DNA from: JANNMJ01 sp031397815
Lineage (GTDB): Bacteria; Bacteroidota; Bacteroidia; Cytophagales; Hymenobacteraceae
NCBI GenBank assembly: GCA_031397815.1
Contig: JANNMJ010000182.1
Span: 1 to 16,236, forward strand
Reading direction: 5' to 3'
Length of the DNA: 16,236 nt
In this document: positions 1 to 8,645 of the stretch, in pieces
Numbering within the stretch: the first letter of the stretch is position 1
Layout: each line of letters opens with the position of its first letter
Position numbers and translations under genes: made by a program
Notes under the pieces: model-generated
Database searches by the model: none
Seen by the model: only the letters and a program-made list of their open reading frames with translations
Told to the model about the DNA's origin: nothing

Positions 1-30
1 GGGGGTTGATTTGGGTGTATGTGGGTGGAT

Positions 31-59
31 GTGGCCGGCTCTGCCCCAGAGACGGTGTT
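31..59 (+). repeat. inverted copy of the 60-bp repeat core
   Basis: This 29-bp stretch is the reverse complement of the repeat core at 205-233 with only three mismatches, and like the others it contains a small inverted repeat (ctctg-ccc-cagag, 40-52). Together with the three direct copies to its right it makes a head-to-head arrangement. It is non-coding as far as I can see. Confidence 0.8.
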
Positions 60-84
60 GATTCGCGCTTCATTTTTTCAAATT

Positions 85-245
85 GACGCAATCTCTGGTA
101 CAGAGCTGGCCACGCGTCCGTAATGCGATGTTGATTCGATAGATGATACCATCTCTGGGACAGAGCTGGCCACGCGTCCGTAAAGCGATGTTGATTCACC
201 CGATAACACCATCTCTGGGACAGAGCTGGCCACGGAGCTGGCTAC
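85..245. repeat. tandem repeat, 60-bp period, about 2.5 copies plus a remnant
   Basis: Three copies of a core (85-113, 145-173, 205-233) lie exactly 60 bp apart. Between cores, the right flank of each unit (gcgtccgtaa, then gcgatgttgattc) is also conserved while the rest has diverged. Each core carries a short inverted repeat, ctctg-gga-cagag (213-225 in the last copy; one substitution in the first). An 11-bp remnant of the core end (gagctggc-ac/tac) is repeated at 235-245. Because 60 is a multiple of three, the minus strand shows a periodic 60-aa open frame (260-78) with a 20-residue period. It starts at TTG, on the distal side of a strong terminator, and I treat it as a by-product. It is probably a dispersed intergenic repeat of this genome, but that cannot be shown from one window. 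Confidence 0.85.
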
Positions 246-250
246 AGTGT

Positions 251-294
251 CAAAAATCAAAAAGGGCCACCCCGATTACTCGGAGTGGCCCTTT
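251..294 (-). terminator. rho-independent terminator of the 2715-aa surface protein gene
   Basis: A 14-bp stem (294-281 with 274-261) encloses a 6-nt loop, 46 nt after the stop codon. Read on the minus strand it is followed by a T-rich tract (TTTTTGATTTTTG, using the last three stem bases). The single non-Watson-Crick position (271/284) is a G-U wobble in the minus-strand RNA but a C-A mismatch in plus-strand RNA, which supports minus-strand use. Confidence 0.92.
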
Positions 295-339
295 CGTTAT
301 TCACTCCCCGCGCATTGGGTGCGCAGGGGGTTACTCAGC

Positions 340-3300
340 TTATTGCTTCACCAGACGGGTGCGAACCTGCTGACCGTCTACGCTCGTGATGAGCGTGTAG
401 GTACCGACGGCGAGGCTCTGTGGGAGCACCGGCGCGAGGCGGTTGTTGCCCGCCACTACTGGCAGCTGCTGCACCATTACGGTGCGGCCGAGAGCGTCGA
501 TCAGGGTGAGCTGGGCGTTGCCGGTTGCGGCAGCATCCACGTTCACTTCGATAGACGCGGTGAATGGGTTAGGCGCCACGGTCACAGCCGTCGTCACTTT
601 GCCTTCGAACGTTACCGTCCGCACGTCGCTCGGGTGGAGCGTGCCGTCGAGGTCGGTTTGCACCAAGCGGTAGTAACGCACGCCCGACTTACCGGCCTCG
701 CGGTCGGTGAATTCGTAGCGGAGCGGGCTGCTGCTGTTGGCATTCTGGCTGTTCACGAAAGTGAGCGTCCGGAACTCCGTGCCGCCGGTCGTCGAGACTT
801 GCACGGCGAAGCCGAGGTTGTCTTTCTCGTTGGCGGTCGTCCAGCGGATCAGCGCGTCGCGGTCTTTGCGGACAGCCGTGAAGGCCGCCAGCTCAACTGG
901 GAGCGGGATGTCGCCGTCTTCGATAGCGAATGGCGAGAACGCCGTCAGGGCGCCGCTCGTCTGGGCGAGCTGGCCGTTGCCGAGGTTCGTAGCCGCGCTC
1001 AGCGGACCAGTTTCCCAAGTGCCGCCGATGAAGTGGCTCACCGCGTTGTTGCTCACGTCGAAGGTGGTGCCGTTATCGGCCGAGTTCCACTCCAGCGTCA
1101 GCGTAGCGCTTTCGCCGCCGGGCAGGGTGCCCGAGGTGGTGCCCACATCCCACGTCTTCTTCACTACGTTGGCGCCCGAAGCGTCATTGGCAGAGCCGAC
1201 CGGAATCGTGTTCGTCACGCTGGCGTGTACCCCGTCTACGTACGTGCTGCCCGTCGTGAAGACGAGGGTTGCTGGCGAGTAGCGGTTAGCGGCCGTCCCG
1301 ATTGGGAACAGCACCGTGCTGTGTGCATTCGTGGCGTTACCGGCGCGGGTGAAGAACACTTCGCTGCCCGCAGCATTCTGAATGAGGAAGTGATCCTTAT
1401 CAGCACCGCTGATGGTAGCCAAGCTGGTCGGCGTGTCGTTCATCGTCACGTCGAAGCCGTTCTGCTTGATCAGGCCGCCGCTCAGGTCGAGGTCGCCGCT
1501 GATGATTACGTTGCCGGTCATCTCTTTCGCCGTCGAGCCGGTCACGCTTACATCGAAGTAAGACGCGGCTGGGATTGGCTGCGCGCTGGTTCCCACGAAT
1601 GCCGTGGTACCTGCAAGTGCTACGAACGAGCCAGCGTTGGCCGTCGTGAACGTGCCGTGAACATCGAGGTTACCCGTACCGCTCACCGTCAAGACAGCCG
1701 TGCCCTGAACGTCGAGGTTGTTGACCGCTGCGTTGCCGCTGGTGATCGTCGGCTGGTTCGTCGGGTTGGTCGGGATCACGGCCGAAATGGTAGCCGATGG
1801 TACGCAGACCGACCAGTTGGCGGCATCGTACCAGTTGCTGTTCGTGCCGAGCCAGGTCGTCGTGGTCGCCGTGTTGACGGTGATGCTTGGGAGCACGGTA
1901 ACGCTAGCGCAGTTGCCATCCGTCAGCGACTGCATCGTCACCGTCGTGCTGGCAGTAATGCCGGTCAGGTTGACATCGTACGTGCTCGTCGGCGCGGTAT
2001 CGGCAATCGGCGTACCCCCGTTGATGGTGTACGTGAAGGAGAACGGTGCAATACCCGTTGGGAACGTGAACGTCACCGTCGAGTTACCACCCACGCAGAC
2101 TACTGCGGGGCTAGCAGCCACCGTAGCCGTTGGGCGCGGATTGACCGTCACATCAATGGAGTTCGATACGACCGAGCAGGTACCGGTGGTAACCGTCACG
2201 GAGTACGTACCGCTCGTCGTCACGTTGATCTGCTGCGTGGTGGCGCCGTTGCTCCAGAGGTAGCTATCACCCGTCGAAGAAATCAGGTTCACGCCACCGC
2301 CTTCGCAGAACGTAGTAGGACCGCTAGCGGAGATCGAAGCTATAACCGGTGCCGGATTCGGCAGGGCCACGCTGGCGAGCGTCGTCGAGCAGCTGTTGGC
2401 GTCGGCGATGGTGATCGTGTACGGACCAGGTGCCAAGCCCGAGAATACCCCGGTCGTGTTCGACTGCGGCGAGCCGTTGTCGATGGTGTAGGTCAGCGTA
2501 CCCGTTCCACCCGAACCCGAGACCGTGATGGTTCCATCAGCTGCGTTGTTGCAGGTGATAGCCGTGAACGTCCGCGTTCCGGTAACTGCCGCTGGGTTAT
2601 TGATCAGATAGCTGACGCCGCCGGGAGTCGTGCAGCCGTTGGCATCCCGTACCCGTGGGAAGTAGTTCGCCGCAGGTACGCCCGTGAACAAGCCACCATT
2701 GGTAAACCAGGTGCCCCCGTTGTTGATCGAGTACTCGTAAGGAGCTACCCCACCACCGGCGACCACCGTAATGTCCGTCGTACCGTTATGGCAAGGAACG
2801 CCGGTATCGGTCGTGTTGATCGTCAGAGCAGCTGGCTCCGTGATTGTGATCACTTGCATAGCCGACACGCAGAGGTTCGCATCGCGCATGAAGACCTGGT
2901 ACGTACCTGCAGCCAGCCCAGTAAACGTGCGAGCTCCGGGGGCGCCATTGAAGGTTCCACCGTTGTCGAGCGTGTACTGGAATGGCCCTTCACCAACGAC
3001 CGGGGTAATCGCGATCTCGCCGGTGTTGCTGCCGTTGCAGAGCAAGTCGGTCTGCGTCACGGTGATCGTCGGCGTTGGGTTGACCGTGATGGTCACCGGC
3101 GCTTCGCTGAAGCAAGTAGACGTCGGGTAGGTCGCGCGGATCGTGTAGGCCGTTGTTGCGGCTGGGTTGAAGGCGAACTGGTTGCCCGTCTGCACCACGT
3201 CCGTCGTCGGGCTGATCGTCAGCACAGGGGCTTCCGATTTGTTGCCGGACACCAGCACGTTGTCGAGTGTCCAGAAGTAACCCCAAGCCGATTTGAAGCG

Positions 3301-6300
3301 GAAGCGGATCCGTACGTTCGTTTGGCCAGCGTATGCGTTCAGGTTGACCAAGCCATTAGCTGGCGTGGTGACCGAGCCAACATTCACCGAGTTTTGCTGC
3401 AAGACGTTCAGCGTCCACGTCGTTCCTCCGTCAGTTGAAACGTCCACGTTAGCGGAGTCACCAGCTGCGTTGTAGCGGAAGTACTGCTGGAAGCTCAGCG
3501 ACGCCGTGACATACCCTGCCAAGCTGAAGCTCGGCGAGATGAGGCGGGTGCGGATGACCGAGCCACTGCCTCCCGTGTCAGCCGTGGCGATGATAAACCG
3601 CGAGCCATTGAGCGAATACCCCGTCGGCCCACCCGTACCGGAGTAGGTATAAGGGCTTGGCGGGCGCTGGAACCGCAGCGTAGCACCGGGTGCCGTACCG
3701 GAACGGGTGCTCGTCTCGGCTACCGTCCAGGTCGAAGGGTTGCTGTCGAAGTTCTCCGTCAGCGCTACTTGGCCGGTGATGATCGTCGAGCTGGACGTAA
3801 CCGTCAGCGTCGTCGAACCACCTGCGCAATACTCAGGCGTACCGGCGATGAACGGACCGTTCGGCAGTGGGTTCACCGTGATGTTCACGGTGGCCGTGCT
3901 GGAGCAGCCGAGTGGGCCGGTGCCGTCGTTGCCGGTCACGGTGTAAACCGTGCTGGTGGTTGGGTTGAACCCGATGTCGTTACCGGTGATCACGGTACCG
4001 GTCGTCGGCGATACGCTCAGGTTGGAGTAACCGCTGAACGTGATGGTGGTGGCACCGCCGCTGCAGATCGTCGCCGAAGAGCTGGCCGGGGTCAGCACGG
4101 CCGGCGTCGTCACGTTGACCGCAATCGGCGTACGAGCCGATTCGCAGCTACCCGAGAAGGTCAGGTTGAAGAAGTTGTTGTAGGCACCTGCTAAGTAGCT
4201 CGTGCTGGTGAAGAACGAGTAAGAACCCACCACCGAGATCGGCCCGCTGGTCAGCGGGTACGTGCCGGTGTAGGTGCCAAACCGTACCAAGCTCGCGCCG
4301 TTCGTCGGGTTGCTTAGCTTGTAGGAACCAGCCGACAGGCTAAAGCCGAGCGGCACAGTCACTTTCGTGTTCAACTCGCCAGCAGTGAACGTGCGGCTCA
4401 CGACCGCACCCGATACTGCTACCCCGGCGCCGGGGTTACCACCCGCCACCGAGTAAAGCTGAATGGTGGTGGTACCGGCTACCGTCGGGTAAACGTCTAC
4501 CGACACCAGCGTACCGGCTTGGCTCACGTTGAAACCAAGCGGATAATCAGTAATGGTAGTACCGGCAGCCGTACCGAAGGTTGCCGAGTTGCTCGGCAGG
4601 CCCGCCACGAAGGTGGACGTGCTGTTGTCGCGGGCGGCTACGTAGAAGGTCTGCGTAGCGGGCGTAGCCGTTACGGTTACTGCTTGCGATGCGCCCGAGC
4701 CGAGTGCCGTACCGCCCGAAGCGGCGGCGTAGTAGAACGGCGTGCTACCGGCCGAGCTGGTAGCGGTCAGCGTGACCGAGCCGGCGCCGCAACGCGTGAG
4801 CGGGGTAGGTGCGGTGCTGATCGTTGGGTTCGAGATCGTCGTGGTGACGGTGTTCGAGAAGGCCGTTGAAGAAGCGCCGCAAACGGTTTTCGACCGGAAC
4901 GACGTCGTCGTCGTGATCGAGGTGTTGAATGGCGTGCCCGTCCCGATTGGGGTGGTGTAGCCGTCAGCATCCGAGTACCACGTAACCGTGCCGCCGGTAG
5001 AGCCAGCCGAGGTCAGGGTCAGCGCGACCGATGCACCGCAAGCGGAGGTCGTCGATACGGAGGCTGTGCCGACTGCCAGCGTTTGCACCGTGCGGGTGTT
5101 CGTGCCGGCCGGCGTGCTTGGCAGCGCGTCGTTGGTGTTGTCGGCATCGCCGGTTACCGTGGCCGTGATGTTGAACGTGTAAGTACCGACGGTCGTCATG
5201 TTGAGCGTCGTGGCAAACGTCACGGTTTGCGTGCCGTTAGCTGCCAAGGTGCCGCTGTTGATGACTACGCTCGTGAGGGGTGTAGTGCCGCTCGGCCCAA
5301 CCACGTTGCCGCTCACCGTTACCGGGTTCGTAGCGAAGTTGATGGTGGTGCTTGCGAAGTTCTTCAGCGATACCGAAACGGTTTCCGCGTTGGTGAAGCA
5401 GACTTGCGAAGAAGTCGGTGCCGTCAGGGCGGAGATGCCGAGGTCGGTCGAGACAACTGGCGAGAAGTCGCCTTCATCGGCGCCCACGTCGGAAGAGCCG
5501 CCGCCGCCGTTCGACTGGCTGCCCAACGGATACGTGCCGCGCGTCTGGTTGTCGAAGTCAACGGCAACAGCCGCTGGGTTCGGCCCGCCGCTTTCCACTT
5601 TAGAAGCAGTAGCCGAGTTGATGTGCAGGAAAGTGCTAGCCGAGCCGGTCGTGCTCGCGAAGAGCGAAGCCGGAGCAACTGCTTCCACTTTGGCGTTCTG
5701 CTCTTTCGTGCCGCCCATCAGCGTTTTGTACGCGGTGATGGTTTGGATTGGGTTCGTTGCCGTAGCCGAGCCTTCCACATAAATCAAGTTCGTGGCCGAA
5801 GCCGTCCCGACGTTGTAGAGGTTGTAATCGCTCGTCGAAAGCACGTTGGCCGGGGACGTACCGGTCGTTCCGCTCGAACGGCGGAAAGCGGCCGTGTAAC
5901 CACCCGTACCCGCTGCCGTCGAGGTGTTCACCACGAGGTTGGCGCGCGAGTCGAGGTTGGCCGATGTCGAGTTCAGGAAGATGCCCGTCGTACCAAACGT
6001 AGCGCCTGCGCTCGAAGCATTCAGGTAAACCGTGTTGTGGTAGAGGTTGGTGGTGGTACCACCCGAAACCGCGATACCGCTAATGGCAAGCAGACCCGTA
6101 GCAGCCGGAGCTGTCAGGTTGCCGATGATGTTGTTAGTAGCAGTTACAGCCGTGCCTGAAGAGATGGCGATACCCGTTATGGCGGCGCTTGAGTTAACCG
6201 CGCTCAAGTCATAGATCTTGTTGCGATTGATGAGTACCGTAGAGCCAGTAGTGGTAGCAATACCACGCACGGTGCCGCTCCCGCTTCCCACAATCGTCAG

Positions 6301-8487
6301 GTTGCCAATCGTGTTTTGGCTGAGGTCTTTCGTAGTGCCAGTAATCGAATTGGTATTGATGCCAGCTAGGTTATGGCCGGTGCTGGTACCCGTACCACCA
6401 ATGCTCAAGCCAGTGATCGTGTTACCGGTGAAGTTCTCCTGCGTTGGGCTGCTGAGGCTGTAAATGCCATACAGAATCGAAGAAGAAGTGCCGGTAGTGC
6501 TCGGAATAGTGTTGTTGGTGATCGTGTTTGTGCTGGCCGTTAATGCCCCAGTACCCAAGTTCATGAGGTACACAGTGGCACTAGCGCCCGTCATCTGATT
6601 TCCGGAAAGTGTATTACTACTGGTGGTTACAACAGTAGAACTGCCTTGGTCCGCCGTACGAATCCCGTGAAAGGTAACAGCAGCACCGCTCATGGTATTG
6701 TTGGACACCGTGTTAGACGATATCGTAGTAGCCGATGAGCTGGTGCCGGTGCGGTAAATAGCGCTTACGGCTCCTGTTGTAGCAGTTGTATTGTTTAGCA
6801 CTTGGTTGCCAGTCATCGAGACAGCAATACCCGTGGTGACAACTTGAATCCAGTTAACCGCACCGGACGTGCCGGTCAGGGTGCTGTTCTGTACGATGTT
6901 GTTCGTGAACGTCAGGCTGGTCAGCGCTGTACTGGCCTCTTGGTAAATCCCCCACACCGTGCTGGTTGTTGCCGAAGCGATAGTGACCGTATTGGCATTG
7001 ATTACCAACGTACCGGTAACTGCAGTTGGTGCAGACGCACCCACGCCAATGCCCCGAACCGCGCCAATTGCACCGGTCGGAATCGAGATGTTGTTGTTCT
7101 CGATTTTCAGGTTGATCTGATACTCGCCCCGGATACCGTATACGGAAGCACTGCCACTACCTGTATTATTGATCGTGTTACCGGCGGTGGAGCCGATCTC
7201 GTTGCCCGAGTCGCGGTTAGCAGCACCCGTTGTAGAGGACGCTTGGAAAAAGATCCCCACGTAAGCGGACGACACCGTGTTACCGTTGATCTTGTTGTTC
7301 GAGTTAGCACCGGCGGTGCTGGTGGTGGTAACACCAGTACCCGGCGCCGCGCTGGTCGATTGCGCACCCCAGATGCCGATACCGTTGGCGTTTGTGCGGC
7401 TAGCAAGCGTAACCACGCAATTCTTGATCTCGTTGTTCTGCGCGCCATTGATATCTGAAGCGCGGTACAGCACGTAGCCATACTCCTGTTGCTGAGCAGT
7501 GGTACCAGCCGAGCTGTTCGCGTCACTCACGTCGATACCATCGAACGTGACGTAATCAGAGCCGCTCAGCTTGATGATGCCGTCTGAGGTAGTCGTACCC
7601 GAGTTCGTGACCGCGTTAATCTTAGGATTAGCACCCGCGCCCGATTTCTGGAACGTGATGGCGTTACCGCTCGTGCCGGTTGCCGTCAGGATTGGCGGGT
7701 TCTCCGTGTAAGTCGAGCCAGCCGCTACGTTGAAGGTAAGCGCGCAGCCTACAGGTTGCGTCAGCGCGTTGACGGCTGTAAACGCGGCCGTGAACGACGT
7801 GAAGTTGCTTGCACCTGACCCGGCTGGGTTGATGGTGTAAGCACCGCAGAGGGTGGTACCGGTGTAATCGAAGGTGGCAATGAAGTTGTTGCCGGAGTTC
7901 GAGTCGAATCGGTCGCCTTCGTTGGTCGAGGCACGCCAGTAGACTTCGAGGTTGTAGCGCCCGGTTACGCCGGTGCTGATGGCGTTGCTGAGCAGGTTGA
8001 CGTTGGCGTTCGTCGTGGCCCATCTCTGGTCGCCGCCGCCGCCAAGGTTCGCATCGAAGCCGAGGTTGACCGACTGGAACGCCGGGGCAGTGCTACCGAT
8101 TTTATAAACCCGGTAGAAAATCGTGGTGCCCGTTACGTCGCCCCCGCTGTTCTTAAACGTCTTTACTTCGCCGCCATTCAGCACCAAGGTGCTGGCAGAG
8201 GTGAAGGAACCGTAGCTTGAACCTGCGAAAGTGGCCGCTGCGTCGGCGTTGGCGCCGCCTGCTCGGTAGTTATTGGCAGCTCCATTGACGCTAACGATAG
8301 CGTAGGTCTGGAAGATACCGGTGGCAGCTAATGTTGGCATCACGCTGCCGAACATCAAACAGAGTAAACCCGCTAACCAAGCGAGCCTTGTAGGAGGGGC
8401 AAGGCCCCTCAGTAAGCGATTCCGGCCGGAAGAGCCCGCTGAGACGGCGGGGTTTGCATCGGCCTGATGCGTAAACACTTGGTTCAT
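340..8487 (-). CDS. giant T9SS-secreted surface protein, beta-helix/Ig/SprB architecture (2715 aa)
   Basis: This is a modular secreted protein, probably anchored to the cell surface as an adhesin or gliding-type protein; no enzyme active site is recognisable. Domains in order (approximate residues): signal peptide 1-54, with an unusually long n-region (34 aa) and a hydrophobic core at 35-50; beta domain 56-205; the entry module of Bacteroidota beta-helices (CGAYTINP...) 210-290; parallel beta-helix rich in N-N-T-I and G-I repeats 290-960, ending in GADEGDF; CARDB-like 1010-1125; Ig-like 1134-1219; Ig-like 1221-1460 with a nested beta domain about 1285-1445; Ig-like 1461-1541; Ig-like 1543-1808 split by a jelly-roll (1573-1748); three SprB repeats 1809-2048; two further Ig/PKD-like domains 2050-2206; W-x-G...N-W solenoid 2208-2523; LPVEL FN3-like domain 2525-2631; type A sorting tail 2633-2715 (APNPF, DALGR, ending RLVKQ). 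The ATG at 8487 is about 120 nt downstream of a good promoter and lacks a Shine-Dalgarno sequence, as is usual in Bacteroidota. It is a paralogue of the gene upstream. The frame is intact throughout. The exact ligand or role is unknown. Confidence 0.96.
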   Translation of the reverse strand: MNQVFTHQADANPAVSAGSSGRNRLLRGLAPPTRLAWLAGLLCLMFGSVMPTLAATGIFQTYAIVSVNGAANNYRAGGANADAAATFAGSSYGSFTSASTLVLNGGEVKTFKNSGGDVTGTTIFYRVYKIGSTAPAFQSVNLGFDANLGGGGDQRWATTNANVNLLSNAISTGVTGRYNLEVYWRASTNEGDRFDSNSGNNFIATFDYTGTTLCGAYTINPAGSGASNFTSFTAAFTAVNALTQPVGCALTFNVAAGSTYTENPPILTATGTSGNAITFQKSGAGANPKINAVTNSGTTTSDGIIKLSGSDYVTFDGIDVSDANSSAGTTAQQQEYGYVLYRASDINGAQNNEIKNCVVTLASRTNANGIGIWGAQSTSAAPGTGVTTTSTAGANSNNKINGNTVSSAYVGIFFQASSTTGAANRDSGNEIGSTAGNTINNTGSGSASVYGIRGEYQINLKIENNNISIPTGAIGAVRGIGVGASAPTAVTGTLVINANTVTIASATTSTVWGIYQEASTALTSLTFTNNIVQNSTLTGTSGAVNWIQVVTTGIAVSMTGNQVLNNTTATTGAVSAIYRTGTSSSATTISSNTVSNNTMSGAAVTFHGIRTADQGSSTVVTTSSNTLSGNQMTGASATVYLMNLGTGALTASTNTITNNTIPSTTGTSSSILYGIYSLSSPTQENFTGNTITGLSIGGTGTSTGHNLAGINTNSITGTTKDLSQNTIGNLTIVGSGSGTVRGIATTTGSTVLINRNKIYDLSAVNSSAAITGIAISSGTAVTATNNIIGNLTAPAATGLLAISGIAVSGGTTTNLYHNTVYLNASSAGATFGTTGIFLNSTSANLDSRANLVVNTSTAAGTGGYTAAFRRSSGTTGTSPANVLSTSDYNLYNVGTASATNLIYVEGSATATNPIQTITAYKTLMGGTKEQNAKVEAVAPASLFASTTGSASTFLHINSATASKVESGGPNPAAVAVDFDNQTRGTYPLGSQSNGGGGSSDVGADEGDFSPVVSTDLGISALTAPTSSQVCFTNAETVSVSLKNFASTTINFATNPVTVSGNVVGPSGTTPLTSVVINSGTLAANGTQTVTFATTLNMTTVGTYTFNITATVTGDADNTNDALPSTPAGTNTRTVQTLAVGTASVSTTSACGASVALTLTSAGSTGGTVTWYSDADGYTTPIGTGTPFNTSITTTTSFRSKTVCGASSTAFSNTVTTTISNPTISTAPTPLTRCGAGSVTLTATSSAGSTPFYYAAASGGTALGSGASQAVTVTATPATQTFYVAARDNSTSTFVAGLPSNSATFGTAAGTTITDYPLGFNVSQAGTLVSVDVYPTVAGTTTIQLYSVAGGNPGAGVAVSGAVVSRTFTAGELNTKVTVPLGFSLSAGSYKLSNPTNGASLVRFGTYTGTYPLTSGPISVVGSYSFFTSTSYLAGAYNNFFNLTFSGSCESARTPIAVNVTTPAVLTPASSSATICSGGATTITFSGYSNLSVSPTTGTVITGNDIGFNPTTSTVYTVTGNDGTGPLGCSSTATVNITVNPLPNGPFIAGTPEYCAGGSTTLTVTSSSTIITGQVALTENFDSNPSTWTVAETSTRSGTAPGATLRFQRPPSPYTYSGTGGPTGYSLNGSRFIIATADTGGSGSVIRTRLISPSFSLAGYVTASLSFQQYFRYNAAGDSANVDVSTDGGTTWTLNVLQQNSVNVGSVTTPANGLVNLNAYAGQTNVRIRFRFKSAWGYFWTLDNVLVSGNKSEAPVLTISPTTDVVQTGNQFAFNPAATTAYTIRATYPTSTCFSEAPVTITVNPTPTITVTQTDLLCNGSNTGEIAITPVVGEGPFQYTLDNGGTFNGAPGARTFTGLAAGTYQVFMRDANLCVSAMQVITITEPAALTINTTDTGVPCHNGTTDITVVAGGGVAPYEYSINNGGTWFTNGGLFTGVPAANYFPRVRDANGCTTPGGVSYLINNPAAVTGTRTFTAITCNNAADGTITVSGSGGTGTLTYTIDNGSPQSNTTGVFSGLAPGPYTITIADANSCSTTLASVALPNPAPVIASISASGPTTFCEGGGVNLISSTGDSYLWSNGATTQQINVTTSGTYSVTVTTGTCSVVSNSIDVTVNPRPTATVAASPAVVCVGGNSTVTFTFPTGIAPFSFTYTINGGTPIADTAPTSTYDVNLTGITASTTVTMQSLTDGNCASVTVLPSITVNTATTTTWLGTNSNWYDAANWSVCVPSATISAVIPTNPTNQPTITSGNAAVNNLDVQGTAVLTVSGTGNLDVHGTFTTANAGSFVALAGTTAFVGTSAQPIPAASYFDVSVTGSTAKEMTGNVIISGDLDLSGGLIKQNGFDVTMNDTPTSLATISGADKDHFLIQNAAGSEVFFTRAGNATNAHSTVLFPIGTAANRYSPATLVFTTGSTYVDGVHASVTNTIPVGSANDASGANVVKKTWDVGTTSGTLPGGESATLTLEWNSADNGTTFDVSNNAVSHFIGGTWETGPLSAATNLGNGQLAQTSGALTAFSPFAIEDGDIPLPVELAAFTAVRKDRDALIRWTTANEKDNLGFAVQVSTTGGTEFRTLTFVNSQNANSSSPLRYEFTDREAGKSGVRYYRLVQTDLDGTLHPSDVRTVTFEGKVTTAVTVAPNPFTASIEVNVDAAATGNAQLTLIDALGRTVMVQQLPVVAGNNRLAPVLPQSLAVGTYTLITSVDGQQVRTRLVKQ

Positions 8488-8550
8488 ACCGAGTGGATTG
8501 GATTGAAAGAAAGTAAACGGCAGATTTATTGCTGACTTGTCCTCATCTCA

Positions 8551-8571
8551 CGATTGCCGTTACGACAATCG
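8551..8571 (-). promoter_or_regulatory. 5' UTR stem-loop 2 of the 2715-aa gene
   Basis: A near-perfect inverted repeat (cgattgccg / cgacaatcg, 3-nt centre) lies inside the predicted leader. The one imperfect pair (8557/8565) is G-U in minus-strand RNA and C-A in plus-strand RNA, which favours a structure in this gene's leader over a DNA operator. No U-tract follows, so it is not a terminator. Its role is unknown; it could affect stability or translation of a message over 8 kb long. Confidence 0.55.
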
Positions 8572-8580
8572 CAAGAAATA

Positions 8581-8607
8581 CTTTGTCTGCCTGAGGCAGA
8601 CACAAAG
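8581..8607 (-). promoter_or_regulatory. 5'-terminal stem-loop of the 2715-aa gene's mRNA
   Basis: A perfect inverted repeat gtctgcc-tga-ggcagac (8585-8601) is extended by ctttg/caaag (8581-8585 and 8603-8607) with a 2-nt bulge. That gives an 11-bp stem beginning almost at the predicted transcription start (about 8606). By position it resembles stabilising 5'-end hairpins of long-lived bacterial mRNAs. As DNA, the 17-bp palindrome could instead be an operator. Confidence 0.6.
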
Positions 8608-8612
8608 ACCCT

Positions 8613-8642
8613 CAAAGTTAAGGGGAATTTTCATAATGCAAC
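8613..8642 (-). promoter_or_regulatory. Bacteroidota-type promoter of the 2715-aa gene
   Basis: On the minus strand TAACTTTG (8620-8613) matches the Bacteroidota -7 consensus TAnnTTTG exactly. A GTTG (8642-8639) lies 18 bp upstream as the -33 element (consensus TTTG). The predicted start is near 8606, giving a leader of about 120 nt before the ATG at 8487. The consensus comes from Bacteroides and Flavobacterium studies; transfer to this genus is assumed. Confidence 0.7.
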
Positions 8643-8645
8643 TTG

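Noticed and set aside
78..260. 60-codon minus frame with 20-residue repeats
   Set aside because: The periodicity is a by-product of the 60-bp tandem DNA repeat. It starts at TTG inside the terminator tail of the upstream gene and has no ribosome binding site.
247..3438. 1063-codon plus-strand open frame antisense to the 2715-aa gene
   Set aside because: It lies opposite a clearly real gene, its product is Arg/Val/Gly-rich with no recognisable domain or signal peptide, and such shadows are expected opposite GC-rich genes with few antisense stops. The same applies to the plus frames at 5083-6159, 11196-12743 and 13953-14900.
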